This document shows, piece by piece, positions 44,634 through 53,342 of a stretch of DNA of 55,476 bases (position 1 is its first letter; the number at the start of each line of letters is the position of its first letter). Source of the DNA: an uncultured Alphaproteobacteria bacterium (GTDB lineage Bacteria; Pseudomonadota; Alphaproteobacteria; HIMB59; GCA-002718135); contig CACOIH010000007.1 of assembly GCA_902627245.1 (NCBI GenBank), positions 5,001-60,476 of the forward strand, read 5' to 3'. The position numbers and the translations under genes are program-made. The notes beneath the pieces are model-generated. The model saw nothing but the letters and a program-made list of their open reading frames with translations. It ran no database searches and was not told where the DNA came from.

Positions 44634-46242
44634 AATATTATATAATTTTCTATTTAATAACAAAATCTATGACAATAAATTAGCAGAAATTTCTAAAAAA
44701 TTATATGTAGAAAAAAAATTTTACGAAATTAGGAATATTTTTTATCAAATAAAAATATACGAATTTAAAAAAATAATTAGTGATAAGTATTCTATAATAA
44801 ACTCAAATGATAATAGAGAATTAATCGTTAGACAATATTTAGACAGAAATTTATTAGGCCATGTTTTTTTAAGACAGCTATTATTAGCTAAATATTTAAA
44901 TAAATCTCTAGTATATCCATTGCCTAATGAATACATCTCTATTTTAAAAAAAAATAATATTAAAGTAGGTTCTATTAGAACAAAATTACTTTGGAAACTA
45001 TATCTAACTTACCTTTGTCAAAAAAGTTTGATGTTATTTATTAAGATTTTTTTTAAAAATTTATTTGATTTTAGTAAAAAAGATATAATTCCTAAAAATA
45101 GTATATATTTTTATGGCTTAAGCGAAAAGAATTTTCCAGATAATTCAAACTTGAATAAAAAAAATTATAATATTTTTGAATGGTATTTAAAACATTTTAA
45201 AAAAACAGATGAAATTTATCATGGTCAAAAAAAATTTAAAAATAAATATTCAGTAAATAATATAAATATCAAATTCATAGATATTTTTTCAAATGTAAAA
45301 AAAAAATATTTAATAATAATTTTTATTCGATTTTTTATGATTTACTTAAATTCATTGATAACTCTTTTATATGGAAAGTGGTGGAATGCTTTTATTTTAA
45401 TGGAAAAAACACTTTCTTTAGTTATTGATTATTCAAATGAAAATATATTATTTAATAAATACTTATTTTCTAACTCATTTATTGAGTATCGACCCCTGTG
45501 GACTTATAATTTAGAAGCTAAAAATAAAGAAATATCTAATTATTTTTATAGTATGAGTGATGAACCATTATGTCCAATTACAAATCAAATAACATATGGC
45601 CTGCACTTTATGAATATAAATTGGCCTGTTTACTATTGTTGGGATGAATTTCATTCTAAGAATACAACAAATCTAAAATATTCAACTAATTCAAAAACTT
45701 TTAATTTAGGACCAATATTATTTGAGTCTAGTAAAGGAAAAATGCCAACCATATCTTATAACAGTATTGCTGTATTTGATACCGAATCACATAAATTAGA
45801 TAAGTATATAGGATACGGTACGTATTATGATGTTGGATATCCTTTCAACATAGAAATATATGAAAAACTACTTTTTGATATTGTCGACATTGCAAAAGAA
45901 TTTAATATTAATGTATTTCACAAGCCTAAAAGAAACGTAGGACAAAAAAGGCAAGAATCATATACTAGATTGCTAAATCAATTATCAGGAATTAGTAATT
46001 ATAAAAGATTAAATCCTGATTTAAATGCTTATTCAGTCATTTCAAAATGCAAATTAGTCATAAGTCAGCCTTTAACCTCAACAGCATTAATGGCAAAATT
46101 AATAAATACAAATTCTATATATTATGATCCTCTTAAAAAAATTAATAAATCTGAGCCGTCTTTAAGAGACATACCACTAATTCAAAATAAAAATGAATTA
46201 AAAAACTATGTAAAAAATATATTTACTAATATAAGCAAGTAA
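44626..46242 (+). CDS. Large surface-polysaccharide transferase-like protein, uncharacterised
   Basis: A ~538-residue protein. I place the start at ATG 44626 (8-base overlap) and not at TTG 44614. A hydrophobic stretch lies around residues 225-250. The C-terminal third has a GT-B-like half with VFHKPKRNVGQ, KLVISQPLTSTALMAKL and NSIYYDP, reminiscent of polysaccharide biosynthesis proteins with a P-[FL]-T-S motif. Function is not established; export or transfer of glycans is likely from position. Confidence 0.55.
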   Translation: MFKILYNFLFNNKIYDNKLAEISKKLYVEKKFYEIRNIFYQIKIYEFKKIISDKYSIINSNDNRELIVRQYLDRNLLGHVFLRQLLLAKYLNKSLVYPLPNEYISILKKNNIKVGSIRTKLLWKLYLTYLCQKSLMLFIKIFFKNLFDFSKKDIIPKNSIYFYGLSEKNFPDNSNLNKKNYNIFEWYLKHFKKTDEIYHGQKKFKNKYSVNNINIKFIDIFSNVKKKYLIIIFIRFFMIYLNSLITLLYGKWWNAFILMEKTLSLVIDYSNENILFNKYLFSNSFIEYRPLWTYNLEAKNKEISNYFYSMSDEPLCPITNQITYGLHFMNINWPVYYCWDEFHSKNTTNLKYSTNSKTFNLGPILFESSKGKMPTISYNSIAVFDTESHKLDKYIGYGTYYDVGYPFNIEIYEKLLFDIVDIAKEFNINVFHKPKRNVGQKRQESYTRLLNQLSGISNYKRLNPDLNAYSVISKCKLVISQPLTSTALMAKLINTNSIYYDPLKKINKSEPSLRDIPLIQNKNELKNYVKNIFTNISK

Positions 46243-46243
46243 T

Positions 46244-48037
46244 ATGTGTGGAATTGTCGGTATTTGGGGTAACAAAACTTTAGAAACTAATAATATTATT
46301 AAAATGAATCTTTCTCAATCTCACCGCGGTCCTGACGATAAGGGTATATTTGAAAGTAAAAGAGATCAAATATCTTTAGGTATGACAAGATTATCAATAA
46401 TAGATCTACAATATGGAAAACAACCATTGTCAATTGATGGTGGAAAATTTACAATCGTTTTTAATGGAGAAATATTCAATGCTAATGAGCTACGGAACAA
46501 TTTAATTTCTAGGGGCGAACAGTTTTTTTCAAGTAATTCTGACACAGAACTTCTGGTTCGGTTATATAAAAACTATGGAACAAATTGCTTAAAAATGCTT
46601 AATGGAATGTTTGCATTTTCTATTTTTGACAAAAAAAATCAAAATCTTTTTTTGGCTAGAGACAGATTTGGAATTAAGCCCTTATATTATTTTAATAAAA
46701 ATGATAATTTTATTTTCTCTTCAGAAATTAGGGGTATTTTAAATGTTATAGATAGACCTGACATAAATCATCAAAGTTTATACGATTATTCAAGTCTGAA
46801 ATACATTCCTTTTGCAAATACCATTTATAAAAATATAACAAAACTTTTACCAGGTCATTATATTAAAATAGATTTAAGAAAAAATAAATTACAAATAAGA
46901 AAATGGTGGAAATTAAAATTTAATATTAATAACAAAATAAAAGAAAAAGACTGGACAGAAATTATAAGAAACAAAATTAGGGAAGCAGTTTCCAGATGGT
47001 CTATCTCTGATGTAAATTATGCTTTTTCATTATCAGGAGGACTAGATTCATCATCATTAGTTGCTACATCTGCCGAAAATAATAAAAATATTAAAACTTA
47101 CTCCTTGGTATTTAAAGAAAAAGCATATGAAAATTGGAATGAATTAAATTATGTAAAAGATATGAATAATAAATATTCTTTAAAATCAAAAGAATTGTAT
47201 GTGAAATCTAAAGATCTAATTGAAGATTTTCATAATATGATGGTTTACGCTGAAGAGCCTTATGGGGCTGGATTGCCAAGATATTTATTATTTAAAGAAA
47301 TTAGTAACTATGAAAAAGTTGTTATTACAGGAGAGGGAGGAGATGAAATATTTGGTAATTATAATAGAGCATTTAATTTGTTATCAAAAATAAATATGGA
47401 TTATGAAAAAAGTAAAAAAACTAATATGCTATCTTTTGAAAAATATTATCATGACAAAATTTATAAATTTAGTAATAATGATAAAATAAAATATTTATCA
47501 TTAGGTAAAAATATGAGATCTACTTCACATGCTTTATTTAATATTTTTTACAAAGATGGAAATATAGATGTATTTAATAAAGTTGCAAATTTAGAAATAT
47601 TAACACAATTGCCTGATGAATATTTGAATATAACTGATAAATATTCAATGGCACATTCACTTGAGGCGAGAACACCTTTCCTTGATCATGAACTTGTTCA
47701 GTTAATGTTCACGGTGCCAACATCTTTAAAATTTTCAAAAACTGATTATAAAAAACTTTTAAGAAAATCTATGGGGGATCTAATTCCTTCAAGTATATTA
47801 GAAAATCACAATAAAAAAGGTTTTAGCCTTCCAATTAGTATCTGGATGAGATCAAGTCTCAAAGATCAAATAATGCACTACCTTGGTAAGAAAAATTTAT
47901 CATCTGTTGGTTATGTTAACAGCAAATTTTTTGACGATTTTGTAAAGCCATTTTTTAATGGTTCGAATAAAAATATAGAAACTATATGGGGTTTATTTAC
48001 ATTTCATTATTGGTATAGTGAGATTTATAAAAAATAA
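46244..48037 (+). CDS. asnB: Asparagine synthetase-type glutamine-dependent amidotransferase
   Basis: A 597-residue class II amidotransferase: N-terminal Cys2 nucleophile (MCGIVGIWG), SHRGPDDKG, FNGEIFN, and a C-terminal synthetase domain with PP-loop S264-GGLDSS and GEGGDEIFGNYNRA. Full AsnB length. AsnB homologues in surface-polysaccharide loci often amidate a sugar carboxylate (uronamide or similar); the UDP-glucuronate-epimerase-like gene and nonulosonic acids offer candidate targets. Housekeeping asparagine synthesis is the alternative. Confidence 0.9.
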   Translation: MCGIVGIWGNKTLETNNIIKMNLSQSHRGPDDKGIFESKRDQISLGMTRLSIIDLQYGKQPLSIDGGKFTIVFNGEIFNANELRNNLISRGEQFFSSNSDTELLVRLYKNYGTNCLKMLNGMFAFSIFDKKNQNLFLARDRFGIKPLYYFNKNDNFIFSSEIRGILNVIDRPDINHQSLYDYSSLKYIPFANTIYKNITKLLPGHYIKIDLRKNKLQIRKWWKLKFNINNKIKEKDWTEIIRNKIREAVSRWSISDVNYAFSLSGGLDSSSLVATSAENNKNIKTYSLVFKEKAYENWNELNYVKDMNNKYSLKSKELYVKSKDLIEDFHNMMVYAEEPYGAGLPRYLLFKEISNYEKVVITGEGGDEIFGNYNRAFNLLSKINMDYEKSKKTNMLSFEKYYHDKIYKFSNNDKIKYLSLGKNMRSTSHALFNIFYKDGNIDVFNKVANLEILTQLPDEYLNITDKYSMAHSLEARTPFLDHELVQLMFTVPTSLKFSKTDYKKLLRKSMGDLIPSSILENHNKKGFSLPISIWMRSSLKDQIMHYLGKKNLSSVGYVNSKFFDDFVKPFFNGSNKNIETIWGLFTFHYWYSEIYKK

Positions 48038-48864
48038 TGAAAAAACTATCATTAGTAGAAATTATAAATAAAATTAATTATTTGTATAATAGCAATAACT
48101 GCAAAATTGTTGGCGGTTTCCCGAGTCATCTTACCAATGGTAGTTTACATAATTTATTTAATTATATTGTCAGAAACAATAAACTTCTATCTACATCTGC
48201 TGGAATATCTAATGATGAAATGTCTATGATATTTAATATAAGCAAATATATTAATCCAAAAAATATTTTAATTATTGGAAATTCATATGGCATATCGACT
48301 ATTTTTTTTAGTTTATTATTTCCAAGTGCTAATATTGTAGCTATTGATAAGTATAGAGTAAAGGGCATAGAATTCACAAATAATATATTAAAGCAAATTA
48401 ATAAAAAACATCTTGCTATTAAAGGAGACTCACCTAAAGATATTAAAAATATTGCATTTAAATATTTTAGTAATAAAATTGATCTAGTCTTAATTGATGG
48501 CTTGCACACAAACAAAGCACAGACAAATGATTTTAATGCAATTTCTAGCTACTTAACTTCAAATTCATTAGTAATTTTACACGATGTAATTAATTGTAAA
48601 ATGATTGAATCTTATAATCATATAAAGAAAAAATATAAATATAATAATTACTTAATAACAAAGTCTTCATCAGGAATGGCTTTTATTTTTAAACAAAAAA
48701 AAATAAACAAATCCTTAAAGGATTTTCTAGAATATTATTCTTCATCATTAGAAGATATACAAAAAGTGTCAAAAATCCAAAAAAAATTAGTAACTACAAA
48801 AATTAATAAAAAGTATCTAAATAAATTCAAGAGATTTATTATTCCTAAACACCCTCAAAAATGA
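48037..48864 (+). CDS. Class I SAM-dependent methyltransferase-like protein
   Basis: A 275-residue protein with a Rossmann core: ILIIGNSYGISTIFFSLLF (motif I-like, G-rich but not GxGxG), ANIVAIDKYRVKGIEF (acidic residue for ribose), KGDSPKD, DLVLIDGLHTNKAQ and VILHDVIN. This is the pattern of the Methyltransf_24 type used on small molecules and sugars. One-base overlap with asnB suggests co-translation and a shared substrate. Catalytic activity is likely but unverified. Confidence 0.72.
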   Translation: MKKLSLVEIINKINYLYNSNNCKIVGGFPSHLTNGSLHNLFNYIVRNNKLLSTSAGISNDEMSMIFNISKYINPKNILIIGNSYGISTIFFSLLFPSANIVAIDKYRVKGIEFTNNILKQINKKHLAIKGDSPKDIKNIAFKYFSNKIDLVLIDGLHTNKAQTNDFNAISSYLTSNSLVILHDVINCKMIESYNHIKKKYKYNNYLITKSSSGMAFIFKQKKINKSLKDFLEYYSSSLEDIQKVSKIQKKLVTTKINKKYLNKFKRFIIPKHPQK

Positions 48865-48887
48865 TAATTTTTAATAGGTTAATTTGA

Positions 48888-49661
48888 ATGAATTATTATT
48901 TTTTTTTAAACTTTGAAGAACTGAATCTTGATAGTTCTGTGGAAATTTTTAATTCACCTCCAATATCTAAATTTTATAAAAAAAAAATAGAGGATAAGAA
49001 AATCGTGATTTTTTATTCAAAAGATAATAAATGGAACTATTTTGATTATGGAATTATAAAAAAAAATACTTTTGTTACAATAAAGAAAAGTGAATTACCA
49101 AGTCAATTAGATAATCAATCATTATTTATTTATTTATCAGATATTTCATCAGAATTAAGTATAGATTATGAAAATGATTATAATCTTTCTTTGCCTGAGT
49201 GGAGATCAAACATTAAAATAATAAGTCCTAGTACATCATGCTCATATCAAGGCGAGCTACCAAATCACTTCAAAAACAAAAAATTATCATTAATTAGTTG
49301 TTCTCCAATGGTTCAGCAAGATAACTTAGTTGAAAATTACTTTATACTAGTTAATCTCTCTAAAAACCCTACTAAAAATCCTTTTGACGTAGAAATATTA
49401 AATAGTAAAAAAAAAATATTAGATAAAACAACATTTTATACAAATACAATAAATAAATACTCACTTAAAAAATTAAAAAATTATAATTCTGAAATGTTTA
49501 TTTTTAAATCATCTGAAAGAGGAGGTTTGCCTCTATATTTTTCAAGAAATATTGAAAATAAATCGATGTCACTTGAACACACTCATCCTCCTCAGGCTTA
49601 TTTTATATTTGGTGATACTTTTAAATATCAAAAAATTAAAAAAAATTACTGGTTTTCATGA
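48888..49661 (+). CDS. Uncharacterised beta-rich protein in glycan cluster
   Basis: A 257-residue protein with no family I recognise. It is beta-strand rich, with NYFILVNLSKNPTKNPFDV and a C-terminal block GGLPLYFSRN...EHTHPPQAYF. The EHTHPP segment could be a metal- or substrate-binding site. The following gene, in 4-base overlap, encodes a protein that repeats a similar strand pattern, so the two are probably distant paralogues working together. No signal peptide or membrane helix. Confidence 0.55.
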   Translation: MNYYFFLNFEELNLDSSVEIFNSPPISKFYKKKIEDKKIVIFYSKDNKWNYFDYGIIKKNTFVTIKKSELPSQLDNQSLFIYLSDISSELSIDYENDYNLSLPEWRSNIKIISPSTSCSYQGELPNHFKNKKLSLISCSPMVQQDNLVENYFILVNLSKNPTKNPFDVEILNSKKKILDKTTFYTNTINKYSLKKLKNYNSEMFIFKSSERGGLPLYFSRNIENKSMSLEHTHPPQAYFIFGDTFKYQKIKKNYWFS

Positions 49662-50458
49662 TAAATGTGGTAAAAAAAATTTTTTCATCTAATTATTCTA
49701 GATCACTAAGAAATTTTTTACAAATTAAAACCACGTTATCTAATAAACCAAAAAAAATTGATTCAACAATAAGTGATTTTTTTTATTGGAATCAAGATCA
49801 AACGAATTCAACCAAATTTATGTTAACTAATTTAAGTTCTCACACGTATCCATTAGAAAATGAAAATGATAGTGTTAGAATGCTTATCTTTGATAATAAC
49901 GGAAAAAATATTAAGTCTTTAAATGTTACATTAAAACCATTTGAAACATTAAATATTTTTTTTAGTGATTTAAATATTACCGGATATGGTTCATTTTTTG
50001 TATTTCATAAGTTTAGCAAATTGAATGATATTTTTAAATCAACAACTTACTTAGCTGAAAGGGGTTATGTAGGCTATCGGCAACAAAATGGAGTTTGGAA
50101 TTTTATGCACGGCAATAAATTTTCCAATTATTTAGATTTTAAAAATAATATTCAAACCATAGAGGCATTATCTTTTTATAATATTGAATATATGCCTCAA
50201 GTATCATTCAATGACACAAGAGAGGGTTTTATTATTTTAAATAATCCATTGAAAAAGTTAATTAATTTTAAAGTTAAATATTATTCTACTAATAATAATC
50301 TTTTAAGTTCAGAGATGGTAAATCTGCATAAGTATCAAACTAAGATTATTAAATTAGTCAATTCGTGTAGTTATGTAAAAGTATCATCTAAATTGATGCT
50401 TTCAAGACCAATTATTTTAAAGAAATACAAAACATATTTCGATATATTTCATGGATAG
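49658..50458 (+). CDS. Uncharacterised protein with two similar beta-sandwich-like modules
   Basis: A 266-residue protein I do not recognise. Two segments follow the same plan: FMLTNLSSHTYP...VRMLIFDNNGKNIKSLN (about 48-95) and FIILNNPLKKLINFKVKYY...LLSSEMVNLHKYQTK (about 187-230). Both are followed by a strand with FF or KLV and an aromatic/basic stretch. A middle motif GYVGYRQQNGVWNFMHGN separates them, and the C-terminus RPIILKKYK...DIFHG echoes it. The repeat pattern is judged by eye. Possible carbohydrate-binding or modifying role only. Confidence 0.5.
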   Translation: MINVVKKIFSSNYSRSLRNFLQIKTTLSNKPKKIDSTISDFFYWNQDQTNSTKFMLTNLSSHTYPLENENDSVRMLIFDNNGKNIKSLNVTLKPFETLNIFFSDLNITGYGSFFVFHKFSKLNDIFKSTTYLAERGYVGYRQQNGVWNFMHGNKFSNYLDFKNNIQTIEALSFYNIEYMPQVSFNDTREGFIILNNPLKKLINFKVKYYSTNNNLLSSEMVNLHKYQTKIIKLVNSCSYVKVSSKLMLSRPIILKKYKTYFDIFHG

Positions 50459-50485
50459 TAGTGATACATCATTCAATTAAATTAA

Positions 50486-51304
50486 ATGTTTAAAACTTTA
50501 AAATTAATTATAAGAAATTTATTATTTACATTTTCTAAATTTATATATGCCACAAAAGTAGATATAATTTTTAATACATTTAAGGCTAAACATATAAAAA
50601 AAATTAAATATAAGAATAATACTTATTTTTTTATCAATAAAAATTTAATTACAAATTACAGAATAAATACATTTAGTACAAAGGAACCTGAAACTATAAA
50701 ATGGATTGATAATTTTAAATCAGATAGCACTTTTTGGGATATTGGAGCTAATGTGGGAATTTATTCAATTTATGCAGCAAAATCTAAAAAGTGTAATGTT
50801 GTAAGTTTTGAACCTTCATTTTCTAACTTGGAAATTTTATCTAATAATATTATTTTAAACAAATTAAATCATAAAATCATAATTGCACCAATAGCATTAA
50901 ATAATTCCACTGCAGTAAATTACTTAAATTCATTAAATATTCTTGAAGGTTCAGCTCATTCAAATTTTGGAAAAAAAACTGATCAAAAAGGTAATTCATT
51001 TGAAACAGAAATTAGTTATAAAACACTTGGACTTTCTCTTGATACCTTTAATAAGATTTTTAGATTAAATGAGCCAGATTATATTAAAATTGATGTCGAT
51101 GGTATTGAGCATCTAATCCTTGAAGGAGGATTAAATTTAATCAATAAAACAAAAGAAATTTTGCTTGAGGTAAACCCTGATTATAAAGAACAATATGATA
51201 AAATTAATTTAATATTTAAGAAAAATAAATTTAAACTAATTGCAGATTTTTTTAATAAAGATATAAATCAAGGTAATCAGATCTGGATCAAAGAAAATGA
51301 ATAA
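50486..51304 (+). CDS. FkbM-family methyltransferase
   Basis: A 272-residue protein with the FkbM core: FWDIGANVGIYSIYAAKS (SAM loop), VVSFEPSFSNLEIL, and LDTFNKI...DYIKIDVDGIEHLILEG, the last being the FkbM hallmark. These enzymes O-methylate sugars and other hydroxyls. The first ~70 residues precede the domain and may contact the acceptor. A 27-base upstream gap holds nothing recognisable; the gene overlaps kdsA by 8 bases. Confidence 0.88.
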   Translation: MFKTLKLIIRNLLFTFSKFIYATKVDIIFNTFKAKHIKKIKYKNNTYFFINKNLITNYRINTFSTKEPETIKWIDNFKSDSTFWDIGANVGIYSIYAAKSKKCNVVSFEPSFSNLEILSNNIILNKLNHKIIIAPIALNNSTAVNYLNSLNILEGSAHSNFGKKTDQKGNSFETEISYKTLGLSLDTFNKIFRLNEPDYIKIDVDGIEHLILEGGLNLINKTKEILLEVNPDYKEQYDKINLIFKKNKFKLIADFFNKDINQGNQIWIKENE

Positions 51305-52166
51305 AATTATATCAGTTGGCCTAAAAGGTGTAAAAAAAGTAAAAATAGGGTCTGGCAATCCTTTAGTATTTATTGGAGGACCATGTGCAATTGAAAATGA
51401 AAAACATACATTTAAAATAGCAAAATCTATAAAAAAAATATGTGATCAGCTTGATATAAAATGGATTTTTAAAGCATGTTATGACAAAGATTGCAGATCA
51501 TCATTATCCAGTTTTCATGGTGTGGGTATTGATGAAGGTCTTAATATTTTATCAAAAATAAGAGAAGAATTCAAAGTACCTGTTGTAACAGACTTTTCTG
51601 ATGCATCTTGGGCTTCAAGGACAGCAGAAGTTTGTGATATGCTTCAAATACCTGCCTATTTATGTAGACAAACATCAATTTTAAGAGCTGCTGCAGAAAC
51701 AAAAAGACCTATACACTTAAAGAAGGGTCAATTTATGAGTCCCTGGAATATTAAAAACTCAGTTAAGAAAATTGAAAATTTTGGCAATAATCAAATATTG
51801 CTTACTGAAAGAGGAACTTTTTTTGGATATAACATGTTAGTAAATGATATTAGAAGTTTACCGATTATGGCAGAAACAGGTTATCCAATATGTTATGATG
51901 CAACCCATTCAATTCAAATGCCTACTTCAATGGGAAATATTTCTGGAGGACAAAGAGAATTTATCCCATATTTAGTAAGAGCGGCAGTTGCCAGTGGTGT
52001 TAATGCATTATTTATGGAGGTCCATGATAATCCGCAAAAAGCACTTTCTGATCCTGGAACTGTTTTAAATATTAAATATTTAAAAAAAATATTAGAACAA
52101 GCAAAATTTTTTCATAAAGTAAGATTAAAATTTTCAAAAATAAATGGAAAATTTGATGTTGAGTAG
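51297..52166 (+). CDS. kdsA: 3-deoxy-D-manno-octulosonate 8-phosphate synthase (KdsA)
   Basis: A 289-residue DAHP/KDO8P-synthase-fold protein with IGGPCAIEN (Cys30 in the GPC motif expected of the metal-dependent class), VPVVTDFSDASWA, FLCRQTSIL-like LCRQTSILRAA, LTERGTFFGYNML, DATHSIQMP and MEVHDNP. It condenses phosphoenolpyruvate with arabinose-5-phosphate. The substrate loop usually reading FKASFDKANRSS is FKACYDKDCRSS (58-69), so substrate preference could differ. It lies with a CBS gene and kdsB. Confidence 0.92.
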   Translation: MNKIISVGLKGVKKVKIGSGNPLVFIGGPCAIENEKHTFKIAKSIKKICDQLDIKWIFKACYDKDCRSSLSSFHGVGIDEGLNILSKIREEFKVPVVTDFSDASWASRTAEVCDMLQIPAYLCRQTSILRAAAETKRPIHLKKGQFMSPWNIKNSVKKIENFGNNQILLTERGTFFGYNMLVNDIRSLPIMAETGYPICYDATHSIQMPTSMGNISGGQREFIPYLVRAAVASGVNALFMEVHDNPQKALSDPGTVLNIKYLKKILEQAKFFHKVRLKFSKINGKFDVE

Positions 52167-52575
52167 CTTTTATAAATCTAAAATTGAAAGCTTATTTATA
52201 AATCTAGATAAAATTCCTTATGTTTATGAAAATTCATTGTTCAAAGAAGCTTTGGATCAAATGATAAATAATAAATTAGGTGTATTATGTGTTGTAAATA
52301 ATAATCTTGATTTAAAAGGTATTCTTACAGATGGTGATATTAGAAGAAAACTCATAAAAATTCAGAAACCATTATCAGCATTTTTTGCGGATGACATAAT
52401 AAATCACATTAATAAACAGCCATTTACAGTAAATAAAACAATCACAGTCTTAGAGGCAATAACGATTATGAGTGAAAAAAAAATATGGGATTTACCTGTT
52501 GTAGAAAATAAAAAATTAATTGGCATCTTGCACCTCAACGATATCTTAAAAAAATTAATAAATAATAAGATTTGA
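52144..52575 (+). CDS. Stand-alone tandem-CBS protein between kdsA and kdsB
   Basis: A 143-residue protein of two CBS domains (GVLCVVNNNLDLKGILTDGD and IWDLPVVENKKLIGILHLND). It resembles the C-terminal CBS part of arabinose-5-phosphate isomerase KdsD/KpsF but lacks the SIS catalytic domain. The start may be ATG 52144 or the in-frame ATG 52156; both overlap kdsA. A nucleotide-sensing regulatory role for Kdo synthesis is plausible. The only SIS protein of the window lies far upstream at 7560-8147. Confidence 0.82.
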   Translation: MENLMLSSFYKSKIESLFINLDKIPYVYENSLFKEALDQMINNKLGVLCVVNNNLDLKGILTDGDIRRKLIKIQKPLSAFFADDIINHINKQPFTVNKTITVLEAITIMSEKKIWDLPVVENKKLIGILHLNDILKKLINNKI

Positions 52576-53342
52576 AAAATAATATATCAATAATAATACC
52601 AGCACGTTTAAAATCCTCTCGATTTCCCAATAAAGTATTAAAGAAAATATATAATATACCTATAATTGAGCATGTTAGAAGGAGGGCGCTTTTAGTAAAA
52701 AATATAGATAATGTTTACATTGCTACTTCTGATAAACAAATTATTAAAACTATTAAAGATTACAAAGGAAAAATTTTAAAAACAAAAGGAAAGCATTTCA
52801 ATGGAACAAGTAGGGCAGCAGAAGCAACAAAACAAATCAGTTCCAAATATATTATTATATTACAAGCTGATGAACCACTTATTATTCCAGATGAAATTGA
52901 TATTTTTGCAAAATATATAAAAAAAACAAAATATAATTATTATAATTGTATTGGTAAGATAAATCATAACGAGCTTGATGATCAATCCATAGTTAAATGC
53001 CAAATTAATAAAAACATAATAACTAATTGCTATAGAAAAATAATTATTAAAAAAGTTAACAATGAATCTCCAAAAGTAAACTTTAAACTTTTTGGTTTAT
53101 TAGGTTTTGAGCGTAAATCGCTTTTAAAACTTATAAATAATAAAAGGACTCTTAATGAAAAAAAATTAAAAATAGAACAGATGAGAATAATTGATAATAA
53201 TTATAAGTTAAGACCCTATCTTATTAAAGGCACTAAGACTTCTGTAAATTATAAAAAAGATATGAAAATTGCTATTGACGAAATTAAAAATAATAACATT
53301 CAAAACAAAATATTCAAAAAAATTTATTATGAATCTAAATAA
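52572..53342 (+). CDS. kdsB: KdsB-family CMP-3-deoxy-octulosonate cytidylyltransferase
   Basis: A 256-residue cytidylyltransferase with IIPARLKSSRFPNKVLKKI, YIATSDKQI, NGTSRAAEA and LQADEPLI, following the KdsB pattern (usually NGTDR and QGDEP). The start is TTG at 52572, in 4-base overlap with the CBS gene. It activates Kdo or a close relative with CTP. The GTSR and QADEP variants leave room for a modified octulosonic acid. Confidence 0.85.
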   Translation: MKNNISIIIPARLKSSRFPNKVLKKIYNIPIIEHVRRRALLVKNIDNVYIATSDKQIIKTIKDYKGKILKTKGKHFNGTSRAAEATKQISSKYIIILQADEPLIIPDEIDIFAKYIKKTKYNYYNCIGKINHNELDDQSIVKCQINKNIITNCYRKIIIKKVNNESPKVNFKLFGLLGFERKSLLKLINNKRTLNEKKLKIEQMRIIDNNYKLRPYLIKGTKTSVNYKKDMKIAIDEIKNNNIQNKIFKKIYYESK

